Origin: Paraclostridium bifermentans
GTDB taxonomy: Bacteria; Bacillota; Clostridia; Peptostreptococcales; Peptostreptococcaceae
Length of the DNA: 64,000 nucleotides
NCBI RefSeq assembly: GCF_019916025.1
Contig: NZ_CP079737.1
Span: forward strand, 1,488,001-1,552,000
Direction: 5' to 3'
Of the stretch, positions 28,139 to 36,451 are shown in pieces (positions within the stretch are counted from its first letter, which is position 1; every line of letters starts with the position of its first letter). A program made the translations under genes and the position numbers. Under the pieces are notes generated by a model. It was not told where the DNA came from. It was given only the letters and a program-made list of their open reading frames with translations, and did no database searches.

Positions 28139-29044
28139 ATGAAAATATTAAAATTTCAAGAATTTAAATATTTTTACAAGCAAAAAGAGAATTTAAGACT
28201 AGTATATTTAACGATGGCTATACTTTTAGCAGCCATAGTATGTACAAGTACTATACTTTTAGTTGTTAGTAATAGAATGGAAGTAAAAAAATCAGATTAT
28301 CCATTTATATTAAATTATATGTCTTCAAGTTACAATTATATGAATGATGAGCAATTATCATCTATTGAAGGTACATTGAATGAGTCAGGATATAAATACA
28401 AAAAAACAGATTATAAGTTATTAAATATAAATAATGAAGGTAAATATGTAATAAAGAATTCAGAATTTAATAAACTAGCAAAAAAACTTAATATAGATCC
28501 AGTTAATTTAGGAGTAAATGATACTTTAATTGTACCAAGATTTGATAATGAAAAATACAAAAACAAAATAAGTAAATTTAAAGATTTTGACATAGGACTT
28601 TATAATTTAAATGTAAAAGGTATTGCTACAGGAAAAATACTTCCAAAGGGAGTTGGAATATGGGTTGTAGTAGTAAATGATAAAATATATTCACAACTAG
28701 AAAAAGACTTTGGAAATACTACAGTTAATGTAACAGGATATGATTATAAAAACTGGGAACAAAGCTCTAAAGCAGATGAAATAATACAAAATAAACTAAA
28801 AGATGCTTCAATAAATAATTATGAAAAAAGACAAAACTATGACTCGTTTTTTAGTTTACCAAAACTTTTTGAAAACAACTCAAGTATAGATAATAAAGCA
28901 TTTATTATAGATGCTTTTATATCTATAATATGTATGTTAATAAGTATTAGCTTTTTATACTATAATTTCTATAAAAACATGAAATTAGAACAAATAAAAG
29001 ATGATAAAAATGTTGAAATTCCTAAATTATCATTTAATGTATAA
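28139..29044 (+). CDS. Stand-alone BceB extracellular sensor domain with two flanking TM helices
   Basis: 301 residues from ATG 28139 (GAAAGGTTG ahead of it, as in the bceA-like gene; an in-frame TTG at 28127 lies within this site). Only the middle of a BceB permease remains: one membrane helix (about 26-45), the extracellular domain (about 50-255) and a second helix (about 260-280) with a short tail. The domain matches the intact BceB at 10768, for example in KNSEFNKLAKKL and PRFDNEKYKN. The four-helix N-terminal and C-terminal transport parts and the ATPase are absent. No frame damage is seen, so it may be under selection as a sensor or decoy. A remnant is the alternative. Confidence 0.75.
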   Translation: MKILKFQEFKYFYKQKENLRLVYLTMAILLAAIVCTSTILLVVSNRMEVKKSDYPFILNYMSSSYNYMNDEQLSSIEGTLNESGYKYKKTDYKLLNINNEGKYVIKNSEFNKLAKKLNIDPVNLGVNDTLIVPRFDNEKYKNKISKFKDFDIGLYNLNVKGIATGKILPKGVGIWVVVVNDKIYSQLEKDFGNTTVNVTGYDYKNWEQSSKADEIIQNKLKDASINNYEKRQNYDSFFSLPKLFENNSSIDNKAFIIDAFISIICMLISISFLYYNFYKNMKLEQIKDDKNVEIPKLSFNV

Positions 29045-29051
29045 TAAAAAA

Positions 29052-29086
29052 GGTTTAAGTATTAAATTAATACTTAAACCTTTTTT
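29052..29086 (+). terminator. Terminator of the sensor-only gene
   Basis: GGTTTAAGTATT (29052-29063) pairs with AATACTTAAACC (29069-29080), then T run and ACGCTTAA. Confidence 0.88.
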
Positions 29087-29181
29087 ACGCTTAACAAAAT
29101 TATGATTACTAAAAATCTTTGTATAATCTATAAAACTTAGATTTACTAACATTATATGTTTTGAGCGTAAAAAAGTTTTTT

Positions 29182-29203
29182 GAGCAACGGACGAAGTCGT
29201 TGG
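29182..29203 (-). terminator. Probable terminator of the YhhN gene
   Basis: CAACG-GAC / GTC-GTTG hairpin with one bulge and a GAA loop just after the stop codon at 29213; on the minus strand the sequence that follows is A/T-rich with a T run. Confidence 0.45.
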
Positions 29204-29212
29204 CGATATGAG

Positions 29213-29899
29213 CTAAGCGAATTTTGTATAAAGCACACTTAATGCAATTAAAGCTTGAGCTGTGTAGTACACTAATAAATTTAACGCTCCAAGAATTTTA
29301 GGTGGATTTTTATAAAAATAATCAAAAGCTAATATTAAATCAGATAGTACAAATAACAATGCACCTATTGTAACTATCAAAATATCGAAGCTAGAGTTAT
29401 TTGATAAATACAAATTTAATGATTGAGCAAACATAAAACTAATAACTACAGCGTAAAAAGCTACATAATTAAACATTCCTTTAAAATCTAATCCTTTTAT
29501 TGACTTTAAAAATAATAAAGAAATAGACGATAAAATTATTGTGAAAATTATAGTGTATATGCTAAACTCACTAATACATATAAAGCCTACAGAAAAAAAT
29601 ATATGTGCAAAGCTAAAACTTAAAAGGCCATATATAAAGTTTTTACTCATAGTAGATTCACTTTCTTTTGCATATATAAGAAAGACATCTCCAAATAATG
29701 AAAATATAAGACCTAATAATATAAATATGAAATATGCAAAGTTAGTATTATTTTCAATGTATCCACTTATAGCAACAAATACAAATAATATACTAGTTAT
29801 TGTTTTAGATAGTCCACGATAATTTTTATAAGGTTTATATGTAAAATATAATAAGAATGTTAAAGAAATAAATAAAAAAAGTAACAATAAGTAAGTCAT
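29213..29899 (-). CDS. YhhN family membrane protein (lysoplasmalogenase-like)
   Basis: 228 residues, eight membrane helices. The family fingerprints are visible: LIFSLFGDVFLIYAKES (GD and following acidic residues) and SFAHIFFSVGF, plus ALLFVLSDLILAFDYF. YhhN proteins are relatives of TMEM86 lysoplasmalogenases, which hydrolyse the vinyl-ether bond of lysoplasmalogens. Plasmalogens are common membrane lipids in clostridia, so that role is plausible but not proved. RBS GGAGGGATTTT precedes ATG. It is transcribed alone. Confidence 0.85.
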   Translation of the reverse strand: MTYLLLLFLFISLTFLLYFTYKPYKNYRGLSKTITSILFVFVAISGYIENNTNFAYFIFILLGLIFSLFGDVFLIYAKESESTMSKNFIYGLLSFSFAHIFFSVGFICISEFSIYTIIFTIILSSISLLFLKSIKGLDFKGMFNYVAFYAVVISFMFAQSLNLYLSNNSSFDILIVTIGALLFVLSDLILAFDYFYKNPPKILGALNLLVYYTAQALIALSVLYTKFA

Positions 29900-30110
29900 A
29901 AAATCCCTCCATGATTAAATTTTCCTTTATATAAAACTATAGTATCATACTATGCATTAAACATTAAATAAAAAACAATATAATTAAAATATATAATTTA
30001 TAATATAAAAATTATATATGTGGTTAAATATGCTTCTTGAAAATAACTTGTTTTTAATGTAATGTATTACTATGTGAAATTTTAACAATAAAATTTAAGG
30101 AGATTTAAAA

Positions 30111-30824
30111 GTGACTTATATAAATGCAAAAAGTAAATATTTAATAAATGTAAAAAATATTAAGGTAAAGCATAAATTTGATACATTAGTAACAAAATCG
30201 GTTAATATAACAGAAGATCAAATTGAAGAATGTAAAAAATATGCTGAAAAATATATAGAAGAATCTAACGAGTATAAAGTATTAGTACCAGCATCTGTTA
30301 AAGATGAAAAAATACAAAAAGAAATTGCAAAACAAATAGTATTTGCAGACAAGATAGGAGAATGTGCAGTTTTAAATTATTTTAAATATAGGGGTGTTAA
30401 GCCAGATATCTTAAAAAGTAATAAAATAGGTATAAAAACTTATATAGATAAAGATATTCATAATAGACTTATAATAGATAAAAAAGATATTGAATCAAAA
30501 AATAAAAACCAATATTATATTGGAGCACATCTAAATCTAGAAGTTGAAGATAAAAAACATCCAATTAAAAAATATTTAGTTAAAAATATTTATGATATAA
30601 AAAGAGTTCAATTATATGGATATTTAGAAACTAAATTTATAGAGAGTTTAAGATATGAAGTTGTAAATAAAAAGGATGGAAAGAAAGAATATAAGTTCTA
30701 TACTAAAAAAGCTTCTAATTATGAAAAGAAAGATAAGTATGCTAATTTTGGATTTGATTGTAAATGGTATTACTTAGATAGAGTGATGGATATAGAAGGA
30801 TTAGTAATGAAAATAAAGAAATAG
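30111..30824 (+). CDS. Uncharacterised protein, weak resemblance to PD-(D/E)XK nuclease-like folds
   Basis: 237 residues, GTG start at 30111 after AAGGAG. A helical first third ends in DKIGECAVLNYFKYRGV, containing a conserved-looking Glu; then KIGIKTYID, a central IIDKKDIESK, YYIGAHLNLE strand and VQLYGYLET. This order (helix with Glu, beta hairpin with x-I-K-T, 'can be seen' strands) reminds me of predicted PD-(D/E)XK type proteins of the form DVKT...IGV...LYGY, but the usual Asp before Ile-Lys is replaced by Gly. Very Lys-rich. No confident family. It sits between two terminators as a single gene. Confidence 0.6.
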   Translation: MTYINAKSKYLINVKNIKVKHKFDTLVTKSVNITEDQIEECKKYAEKYIEESNEYKVLVPASVKDEKIQKEIAKQIVFADKIGECAVLNYFKYRGVKPDILKSNKIGIKTYIDKDIHNRLIIDKKDIESKNKNQYYIGAHLNLEVEDKKHPIKKYLVKNIYDIKRVQLYGYLETKFIESLRYEVVNKKDGKKEYKFYTKKASNYEKKDKYANFGFDCKWYYLDRVMDIEGLVMKIKK

Positions 30825-30843
30825 TTTATAAATTTTGACTATA

Positions 30844-30882
30844 AAAGATTAACTTTAATTAATAAAAGTTAATCTTTTTTTG
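30844..30882 (+). terminator. Terminator after the Lys-rich gene
   Basis: AAAGATTAACTTT (30844-30856) and AAAGTTAATCTTT (30865-30877) form a perfect 13-bp stem, then T run. Confidence 0.9.
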
Positions 30883-30949
30883 TAAGTTGAATTATTATTT
30901 GATATATGATATTTTAGGAAAAGATTAACAAATTTTCATGGGGGTAAAT

Positions 30950-31453
30950 ATGGATAAAAAACTTAGTAATAAAGCTATTAAATCTTGGATTATAGGAAGA
31001 ACAATTGGATTAATAATCTTTATATCTATTTACTTAGTGTTAAGATTGGTTCTACCTATACTTGAGATAAATACAATTAACTATATTCTTGACAACTATA
31101 TATCATGGATAAATATGATTATATTGCTTATTGTTGTTTTAATTGCAATATCCGCATACATAGAACCATTCTTTGAATATAAGCAATGGAGTTATAGGAT
31201 AAATGAAGAAGAAATATCTTTTACTGAAGGAATATTTTTAAAAAGAAGTGTTACGATTCCAATTGTACGAATTCAAAATATAAACTTATCAGAAGGACCT
31301 ATAAATAGAAAATTTAATTTAGCTGATGTTAAGATTGGAACTGCAGGTGGAAGCTATAAAATTCCTAATCTTGATAAAGAAGAAGTCGAGAAAATTAGAG
31401 AGTTTTTAAAGATTAAAATCAATGAAAATGTTAGAGAGGAGCTTGATGCATAA
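30950..31453 (+). CDS. Bacterial PH-domain membrane protein, YdbS-like
   Basis: About 167 residues from the ATG at 30950, which has GGGGG at 30940-30944; an in-frame ATG at 30938 overlaps that site and is unlikely. Two membrane helices (about residues 14-35 and 50-75) followed by a bacterial PH (bPH2) domain with EEEISFTEGIFLKRSVTIP and VRIQNINLSEGPINRKF, the family signature. The next gene begins two bases after the stop, so they form an operon. YdbS/YdbT-type pairs are envelope proteins linked in bacilli to resistance to amylolysin-like and other bacteriocins; the ligand is unknown. Confidence 0.88.
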   Translation: MDKKLSNKAIKSWIIGRTIGLIIFISIYLVLRLVLPILEINTINYILDNYISWINMIILLIVVLIAISAYIEPFFEYKQWSYRINEEEISFTEGIFLKRSVTIPIVRIQNINLSEGPINRKFNLADVKIGTAGGSYKIPNLDKEEVEKIREFLKIKINENVREELDA

Positions 31454-31455
31454 TT

Positions 31456-32940
31456 ATGAATGAAGAACTTAATGACAATAAAACTAATTATGAAAATAAA
31501 AGCTTCACAAATGAAAACATAAAAATAAGAAATAATTGGAAGAGTTTAATTTATAAGCTTATAAAAGGTACGATCAGCAATTTTGGACTAGGTGTACTTT
31601 TTATAGTATTTCTAAAACAATGGTTTTGGATAGCTATAGTGTTGTTTGTAGTTTTAGACATTATATTTTCAATAATAGGATGGAAGTATGAGTATATAAG
31701 CATAGAAGATAATGAGGTACATTATTATAAGGGGATATTTTCAAAGGAAACATTAATAATACCAAAGAAAAGTTTTAAGTCTATGGATATATCACAGAAC
31801 TTAATAGAAAGATTATTAGCATATAAAATTGTGAAAATAGAAAGTCCTTCAAAAGATTTTGGTATAGATGATATAAAAATAAGTTTAAATAACGAACAAA
31901 TTGATATCCTTAAATCTTTTGCTCTTGATGATTTGAATAATGAATGTACAGTTGATGTAAATGAACTTAATAGTATAAAAGACAATGAAGAGTCTAACGA
32001 AATAAAACAAAAAAAGATAGAAACTAAAAAGTTAGTTATATATGGGTTTACAAGCTTTAACTTATTTGTTGCATTGATTTTTATTTTTAATATTTTAGGA
32101 AAGATAGATGATTTCATCAGTTCAGATTATTTATCAAATATTATAGATGGAGCTTTTAAAAATAATTCGCAAAGTATGACTATTATATTGATTTCTATTG
32201 GACTTTTAATTTTCTTAATTATACTAAAACTTATTGCAACTGTATATTATGTTATTAAGTATTATAATTTTACTTTATTAAAAGAGAACAATAATATAAA
32301 AATAACGTATGGTCTATTTAGCACAAAAGAGTTTTCTTTCAAAGACAATAATATAAAACTTATTAAAATTAAATCAAATCCAATAAGGCAATTTTTAAAT
32401 ATATATGAATTAAATTTAATTATTAAAGGTTATACAGGAGAAGGAAATGAGAAAATTATAATGTATCCAATAGGATCCCTAAACGAAATTAATGATGTTA
32501 TAAAAGAATTTATTCCTGATTGGAGCTTTAAAGAAACTGGAGATGGGATAGAAAAGGGAAGAATTTCTATTTTAATAAAACCTATTTTACTAATTTTTAC
32601 TATTTCTATAGTATGTTATTTAATATTAAAAACACAATGGGTTTGGTTTATTAATTTAACTATTATATTAACTTTGATAAACTCTGCACTGAAAATAAGA
32701 AATTTAAACATTAGCGTGGATAATAAAAAAGTGAGAGCTGTAAATGGGGGATTATTTAGGACTATACATATATTAAGAGGAAGAGATATACAAGCTGTTG
32801 AATTTAAAACGAATCCTATTCAATCTAAAAACAATGTAGGTAAGATTACTATTGATTATTACAGTGAATCATCAGAAGAAATCAAATTAATATATATGAA
32901 TAAAAATTATGTTGAGAAGTTAATTGAAGCTTCTAAATGA
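31456..32940 (+). CDS. Bacterial PH-domain membrane protein, YdbT-like
   Basis: 494 residues with three bPH2 repeats each after membrane helices: about 85-165 (VHYYKGIFSKETLIIP), 280-360 (ITYGLFSTKEFSFKDNNIKL) and 410-490 (AVNGGLFRTIHILRGRD). Membrane helices occur in pairs at about 45-80, 200-270 and 375-400. This is the larger partner of the upstream YdbS-like protein. The linker after the first domain (about 165-195) is acidic and Lys/Glu-rich. A strong terminator follows at 32952. Expected to form a membrane complex with the smaller partner; role in envelope stress is by family analogy. Confidence 0.88.
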   Translation: MNEELNDNKTNYENKSFTNENIKIRNNWKSLIYKLIKGTISNFGLGVLFIVFLKQWFWIAIVLFVVLDIIFSIIGWKYEYISIEDNEVHYYKGIFSKETLIIPKKSFKSMDISQNLIERLLAYKIVKIESPSKDFGIDDIKISLNNEQIDILKSFALDDLNNECTVDVNELNSIKDNEESNEIKQKKIETKKLVIYGFTSFNLFVALIFIFNILGKIDDFISSDYLSNIIDGAFKNNSQSMTIILISIGLLIFLIILKLIATVYYVIKYYNFTLLKENNNIKITYGLFSTKEFSFKDNNIKLIKIKSNPIRQFLNIYELNLIIKGYTGEGNEKIIMYPIGSLNEINDVIKEFIPDWSFKETGDGIEKGRISILIKPILLIFTISIVCYLILKTQWVWFINLTIILTLINSALKIRNLNISVDNKKVRAVNGGLFRTIHILRGRDIQAVEFKTNPIQSKNNVGKITIDYYSESSEEIKLIYMNKNYVEKLIEASK

Positions 32941-32951
32941 TAATAAAAAAA

Positions 32952-32981
32952 GGTTGTGAGAAAATCTCACAACCTTTTTTA
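32952..32981 (+). terminator. Terminator of the YdbST-like operon
   Basis: GGTTGTGAG (32952-32960) and CTCACAACC (32966-32974) form a perfect 9-bp stem, 5-base loop, T run. Confidence 0.93.
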
Positions 32982-33176
32982 TGGGCTAGCGTATACTTAT
33001 GTCTGAGCATAAGTTCCCACTGATATTTATTATAATATAAAGTATTGTTAATGTAAAGATAAAATTTTATTTTAAAAAATTTTTAAAACTGAAAACCTTG
33101 GAAAATCTATAGGATATTAATATAAAAAAATTAAAGTAAATAATATCAGATTAAGATAAATAAAAATGGTGTATAT

Positions 33177-33220
33177 ACAATATGTAGTACAATGAAAATA
33201 GTTTTATTACTATATATTGT
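33177..33220 (+). promoter_or_regulatory. Two NrdR boxes upstream of nrdE
   Basis: ACAATATGTAGT (33177-33188) and ACTATATATTGT (33209-33220) match the core of the NrdR box ACWATATATWGT at 11 and 12 of 12 positions. Their starts are 32 bp apart, about three helical turns, the spacing seen for NrdR box pairs at ribonucleotide reductase promoters. Downstream lies nrdE, 39 bases on. The rest of 32982-33258 holds only a small hairpin (ACTTATG/CATAAGT at 32995-33014). Confidence 0.8.
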
Positions 33221-33258
33221 ATTTAAAATATTTATCTATTTTGCAAAGGTGGGAAAAA

Positions 33259-35358
33259 ATGAAGTATATTAAACTCAACAATGAAGTAATAATCAAAGAT
33301 AAAAATGGAAAATATCAACTAGAAAAAGATATAGAGGCATTAAATAGTTATTTAGATGAACACATTTATCCAAGAATGAAAAAATTTAATACATTTGAGG
33401 AAAGATTAACTTTCTTATTAGAAAATAGCTATTATTCAAAAGACATAATAGATAAATACTCTATAAAATTTATAAAAGAGACTTATAAGGCGATAGAAAA
33501 TGAAAATTTCACGTTTAAATCATATATGAGTGCAAATAAATTTTATCAAAATTATGCACTTAAAAGTAATGATGGAAAAGAAATATTAGAAAACTACAAT
33601 GACAAAGTTTTAATAGTTGCATTAGCATTAGGAGATGGAAATGAAGACTTAGCTTTAAATTTAGCTATAAAGCTTATAAGACAAGAATTCCAACCAGCTA
33701 CACCAACATTTTTAAATGCAGGTAGACAAAGAGCTGGAGAAATGGTTTCTTGTTTTTTAATATCAGTAGAAGATAGTACAGAAGGAATATCTTATGCAGT
33801 ATCTTCATCTAATCACTTATCAAAAATAGGTGGAGGAGTTGCACTAAATTTATCTAGACTTAGAGCTAGCAAGGAACCTATAAAAGATATAGATGGAGCT
33901 GCTGGAGGTGTGGTTGGAGTTGCAAAAATGTTAGAACAATCATTTACATACTTTAATCAAATGGGAGCAAGACAAGGAGCAGGTGCAGCTTATTTAACAG
34001 TTTTTCATCCGGATTTTGAAATGTTAATGGATACTAAAAAAATAAATGCAGATGAAAAAATAAGATTAGCATCATTATCTCTAGGTGCAATTATACCTGA
34101 TAAATTCATGGAGTTAGCAGAAAAAAATGAAATAGCATATGCTTTTTACCCTCATTCTGTTTACAAAAAATATGGAGTACATCTAGATGAAATATATATG
34201 AATGAATGGTATGACAAGTTAGCTAAAGATAAAGACATAATAAAGAAAGAAATAAACCCAAGACAAATGTTAACTAAAATTGCACAGATGCAGCAAGAAA
34301 GTGGATATCCATATGTAGTATTTATAGATACAGCAAATAAAGAACATGTACTAAAAGATGTAGGTATGATAAAAATGTCAAACTTATGCTGTGAGATATT
34401 TCAGTATCAAACACCTTCAGATATAAAAGGATATGGAGGAAATAACGTATGGGGACAAGATATAAGTTGTAATTTAGGATCTTTAAATATAGCAAATGTT
34501 ATGGATAATAAAGAGATTGAATCAACAGTCAATACAGGGATAAAAGCTTTATCTTTTGTATCAGACAATACAAATATTAATGAAGTTCCGACTATAAAAA
34601 ATGGGAATAAAGCATCACATGCAATAGGGCTAGGGGCAATGAATTTACATGGCTATTTAGTTAGAGAAAATATACTATACACTTCAAAAGAAGCTATAGA
34701 TTTTTCAAATGTATTCTTTGCCATGATAAGATATTATGCTATAAAAGCTTCTATGGAACTTGCTATAGAAAAGAAAACTACATTTGATGGATTTGAAAAT
34801 TCGGAGTATGCTAAAGGTATTGAAAGTGAAGTTCTTTCAAAGTACTATACAGAGTCTTATTTACCTAAAACAGATAAAGTAAAGTCACTATTTAAAGGTA
34901 TATACATACCAACAACTAAGGATTGGGCTAATCTTTTGGATAGGGTAAAGGAAAATGGATTATACAATGCATATTTAACAGCTATAGCTCCAACACAAAG
35001 TATAAGCTATGTTCAAAATGCAACTTCAAGTATAATGCCAATTATGGAACCTGTAGAAGTTAGAACTTATGGAGATTCTACAACTATTTATCCTATGCCA
35101 TTTTTAACTAATGAAAATATGCTTTATTATCAATCGGCATATAGAATGGATATGAAGCATGTAATAGATGTTGTATCTACAGTTCAACAGCATGTTGATC
35201 AAGGAATATCTACTACACTATTTGTAACAGATGATAAAACAACTAGGGATATAGCTAGATATTATATATATGCATATAAAAAAGGATTGAAAAGTTTATA
35301 TTACACAAGAACAAAAATGACAAGAGACACAAATGAGTGTTTAATGTGTTCAGTATAG
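33259..35358 (+). CDS. nrdE: Ribonucleoside-diphosphate reductase class Ib, alpha subunit
   Basis: About 699 residues from the ATG at 33259, with AAAGGTGGG (33245-33253) before it; an ATG-like extension to 33217 runs into the NrdR box and is not used. Reduces NDPs to dNDPs. Conserved elements: MVSCFLISVEDS (first redox cysteine), NLCCEIFQYQ (radical-site Cys and catalytic Glu), CNLGSLNIANVM (second redox Cys), PTQSISY and the C-terminal redox tail ECLMCSV. NrdF follows 11 bases later. No nrdI or nrdH is nearby, so the flavodoxin partner needed for the dimanganese cofactor must be elsewhere. Regulated by NrdR according to the boxes at 33177-33220. Confidence 0.93.
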   Translation: MKYIKLNNEVIIKDKNGKYQLEKDIEALNSYLDEHIYPRMKKFNTFEERLTFLLENSYYSKDIIDKYSIKFIKETYKAIENENFTFKSYMSANKFYQNYALKSNDGKEILENYNDKVLIVALALGDGNEDLALNLAIKLIRQEFQPATPTFLNAGRQRAGEMVSCFLISVEDSTEGISYAVSSSNHLSKIGGGVALNLSRLRASKEPIKDIDGAAGGVVGVAKMLEQSFTYFNQMGARQGAGAAYLTVFHPDFEMLMDTKKINADEKIRLASLSLGAIIPDKFMELAEKNEIAYAFYPHSVYKKYGVHLDEIYMNEWYDKLAKDKDIIKKEINPRQMLTKIAQMQQESGYPYVVFIDTANKEHVLKDVGMIKMSNLCCEIFQYQTPSDIKGYGGNNVWGQDISCNLGSLNIANVMDNKEIESTVNTGIKALSFVSDNTNINEVPTIKNGNKASHAIGLGAMNLHGYLVRENILYTSKEAIDFSNVFFAMIRYYAIKASMELAIEKKTTFDGFENSEYAKGIESEVLSKYYTESYLPKTDKVKSLFKGIYIPTTKDWANLLDRVKENGLYNAYLTAIAPTQSISYVQNATSSIMPIMEPVEVRTYGDSTTIYPMPFLTNENMLYYQSAYRMDMKHVIDVVSTVQQHVDQGISTTLFVTDDKTTRDIARYYIYAYKKGLKSLYYTRTKMTRDTNECLMCSV

Positions 35359-35369
35359 GGGGATTTTAT

Positions 35370-36341
35370 ATGACATTTAATTCAAAATCAATACACAAAG
35401 CTGTAAACTGGAATGTTGAAGATGATGGTTTTACACAAGCTTTTTGGGATCAAAATGTAAAACAATTTTGGCTACCAGAAGAAATATCAGTTTCTAAGGA
35501 TTTAAAAACTTGGGCAGATCTAAGTGAAAGTGAAAAAGAATTGTACAAGAAAGTTTTAGCCGGACTTACGTTATTAGATACAAAACAAGGAAATAATGGA
35601 GTCCCATCTATGATGAGTTTAACTGATAACCTTCAAAGAAAAGCTGTTTTATCTTTTATGGGAACAATGGAAGAAATACATGCCAAAAGTTACTCATCTA
35701 TATTTATGACACTTTTAACTACTCCTCAAATAGAGGAATTGTTTAACTGGATAGAAACAGAACCGACATTACAAAAAAAAGCTGAATTGATATTAGATCA
35801 ATATGAAAATACTAATGACCAAAGAAGTTTATATTTATCAATGGTGACTAGTGTATTTTTAGAAAGTTTCTTGTTCTATTCAGGATTCTTTTATCCACTA
35901 TACCTAGCTGGTCAAGGCAAAATGGTTGCAAGTGGAGAAATAATATCATTAATACTTAGAGATGAATCTTTACATGGTAAATATATAGGACTTTTAGCTC
36001 AAGAAATATATGATAGTTTTAAGGAAGAAGATAAATTAGTGCTAAAGGAGAAAATATATAAGATATTTAAAGATTTAATGGATAATGAAATAGAGTATAC
36101 AAAAAAGATTTATAATGGAAGTGGACTTGTTGAAGAAGTTATAACATTCTTACAGTATAATGCTAATAGAGCTTTAGAAAACTTAGGTTTTGATAAGTAT
36201 TATGAAGTAGGAGAAATAAATCCTATAGTTTTAAATGGATTAAGCACTGAAACTAAATCACACGATTTCTTTTCAACTAAAGGTAATGGATATCAAAAAG
36301 GAATTTATGAAGAGCTAGAGGATGAAGATTTCATTATATAA
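35370..36341 (+). CDS. nrdF: Ribonucleoside-diphosphate reductase class Ib, beta subunit
   Basis: About 323 residues from the ATG at 35370, with AGGGGGA in between; an in-frame ATG at 35337 lies inside nrdE and is unlikely. Makes the tyrosyl radical for NrdE. Metal ligands are visible: Asp in LTLLDTKQGN, Glu and His in MEEIHAKSYS, Glu in FLESFLFYSGF, Glu and His in RDESLHGKY. The radical Tyr occurs in the helix with HAKSYSSIF. The C-terminal ELEDEDFII is the tail that docks to NrdE. The pair is closed by a terminator. Confidence 0.93.
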   Translation: MTFNSKSIHKAVNWNVEDDGFTQAFWDQNVKQFWLPEEISVSKDLKTWADLSESEKELYKKVLAGLTLLDTKQGNNGVPSMMSLTDNLQRKAVLSFMGTMEEIHAKSYSSIFMTLLTTPQIEELFNWIETEPTLQKKAELILDQYENTNDQRSLYLSMVTSVFLESFLFYSGFFYPLYLAGQGKMVASGEIISLILRDESLHGKYIGLLAQEIYDSFKEEDKLVLKEKIYKIFKDLMDNEIEYTKKIYNGSGLVEEVITFLQYNANRALENLGFDKYYEVGEINPIVLNGLSTETKSHDFFSTKGNGYQKGIYEELEDEDFII

Positions 36342-36348
36342 CACAGTA

Positions 36349-36378
36349 AAAGATAGGTCTAATAAGATCTATCTTTTT
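36349..36378 (+). terminator. Terminator of nrdEF
   Basis: AAAGATAG pairs with CTATCTTT around an inner TCT/AGA, followed by T run. Confidence 0.75.
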
Positions 36379-36382
36379 GTTG

Positions 36383-36430
36383 TTGCGGAACAATTTTCTA
36401 TCTGTTATAGTATAAATATAACAGATAGAA
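36383..36430 (+). promoter_or_regulatory. Promoter overlapped by a perfect 14-bp palindrome
   Basis: TTGCGG (36383-36388), 17-base spacer, TATAGT (36406-36411). TTCTATCTGTTATA (36396-36409) and TATAACAGATAGAA (36417-36430) are perfect inverted copies with a 7-base centre, covering the -10 region and the start of transcription. This looks like a repressor operator of the CPBP gene; a transcript hairpin is the alternative. AAAGGAGG follows at 36436. Confidence 0.65.
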
Positions 36431-36451
36431 CTTAAAAAGGAGGTTGAATTT

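Noticed and set aside
32995-33014. Hairpin ACTTATG/CATAAGT before nrdE as a riboswitch
   Set aside because: Seven base pairs only, no conserved core of the cobalamin or other known riboswitches; regulation is better explained by the NrdR boxes.
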